Positions 63,971-64,000 of a stretch of DNA of 64,000 nt are shown here, piece after piece (the stretch's first letter is position 1; each line of letters opens with the position of its first letter). A program made the position numbers and the translations under genes. The notes below the pieces were generated by a model. That model saw nothing but the letters and a program-made list of their open reading frames with translations. It made no database searches and was not told the DNA's origin. Source of the DNA: Actinopolyspora alba (GTDB lineage Bacteria; Actinomycetota; Actinomycetes; Mycobacteriales; Pseudonocardiaceae); assembly GCF_900112765.1 (NCBI RefSeq), contig NZ_FOMZ01000001.1, forward strand, positions 496,001 to 560,000. The letters are read 5' to 3'.

Positions 63971-64000
63971 GCTTCTCCTCGATTGAGCAACTTGCCCGCG
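63967..64000 (-). CDS. C-terminal end of probable allantoinase (partial)
   Basis: The last ten codons of a frame entering from the window edge read AGKLLNRGEA followed by TGA, which overlaps the allantoicase ATG. An ending of this form before alc fits allantoinase, the preceding enzyme in the pathway. Too little is visible to be sure. Confidence 0.4.
   Translation of the reverse strand, partial: AGKLLNRGEA

Overview
The window is high-GC actinobacterial DNA, most likely from a mycelial Pseudonocardiales-type organism (Saccharopolyspora or Actinopolyspora relatives are plausible; the genus is inferred). Supporting signs are GTG and TTG starts, a WhiB protein, a BldM-like regulator, SigD with its anti-sigma factor, GroEL1, PknB-type kinases, PerM and DUF5336 proteins. 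Gene order matches two blocks that are far apart in Mycobacterium tuberculosis: chorismate mutase - uvrD1 - M23 peptidase - sucC - sucD - Rv0954 - perM - purN - purH, and guaA ... choD - guaB3 - guaB2 - Rv3412 - rsdA - sigD - whiB3 - groEL1 - groES - tsaD - rimI - tsaB.

Left block (1-20.2 kb): purine synthesis genes purN and purH, here one open reading frame; perM; a DUF5336 membrane protein; sucD and sucC; a polytopic membrane protein; a secreted M23 peptidase with a long, apparently structured leader; a GbsR/MarR-type repressor divergent from an ABC exporter; pcrA; chorismate mutase; a 3-hydroxybutyrate dehydrogenase; a small membrane protein; and a LmbE-type deacetylase.

Middle block (20.2-33.7 kb): two membrane proteins with single-span topology followed by two PknB-like Ser/Thr kinases, a LysR regulator divergent from an EamA exporter, two DUF2267 proteins, and a PspC-type envelope-stress module (PspC histidine kinase, LuxR response regulator, PspC/toastrack membrane protein, 75-aa membrane protein).

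Right block (33.8-58.6 kb): GMP synthesis (guaA, guaB3, guaB) with a ChoD-like GMC oxidoreductase, the sigD/rsdA pair, developmental regulators (BldM-like, MerR-like, WhiB3/WhiD-like), groES-groEL1 under a CIRCE operator, and the tRNA t6A genes tsaB-rimI-tsaD. Between groES and tsaD sits an insertion with two Tat-exported PhoD-type phosphatases and three tandem small secreted SH3-like proteins, the first frameshifted, in DNA that is locally AT-rich.

Right end (58.7-64 kb): a very large secreted GH2 beta-galactosidase whose Shine-Dalgarno lies inside a 21-bp inverted repeat, then allantoicase and the last codons of what is probably allantoinase.

The most unusual signals are a dispersed palindrome (core ATTTCKCGMGAAAT; five copies, only at gene 3' ends, twice as pairs 51-52 bp apart), the purN-purH fusion, the lacZ leader hairpin, an 86-bp identical tract in the two phoD genes, and regulators that keep their folds but lack a key residue (BldM-like Asp54 to Gly; MerR/B12-like His to Gln). 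No tRNA, rRNA, CRISPR array or intact insertion sequence was seen.
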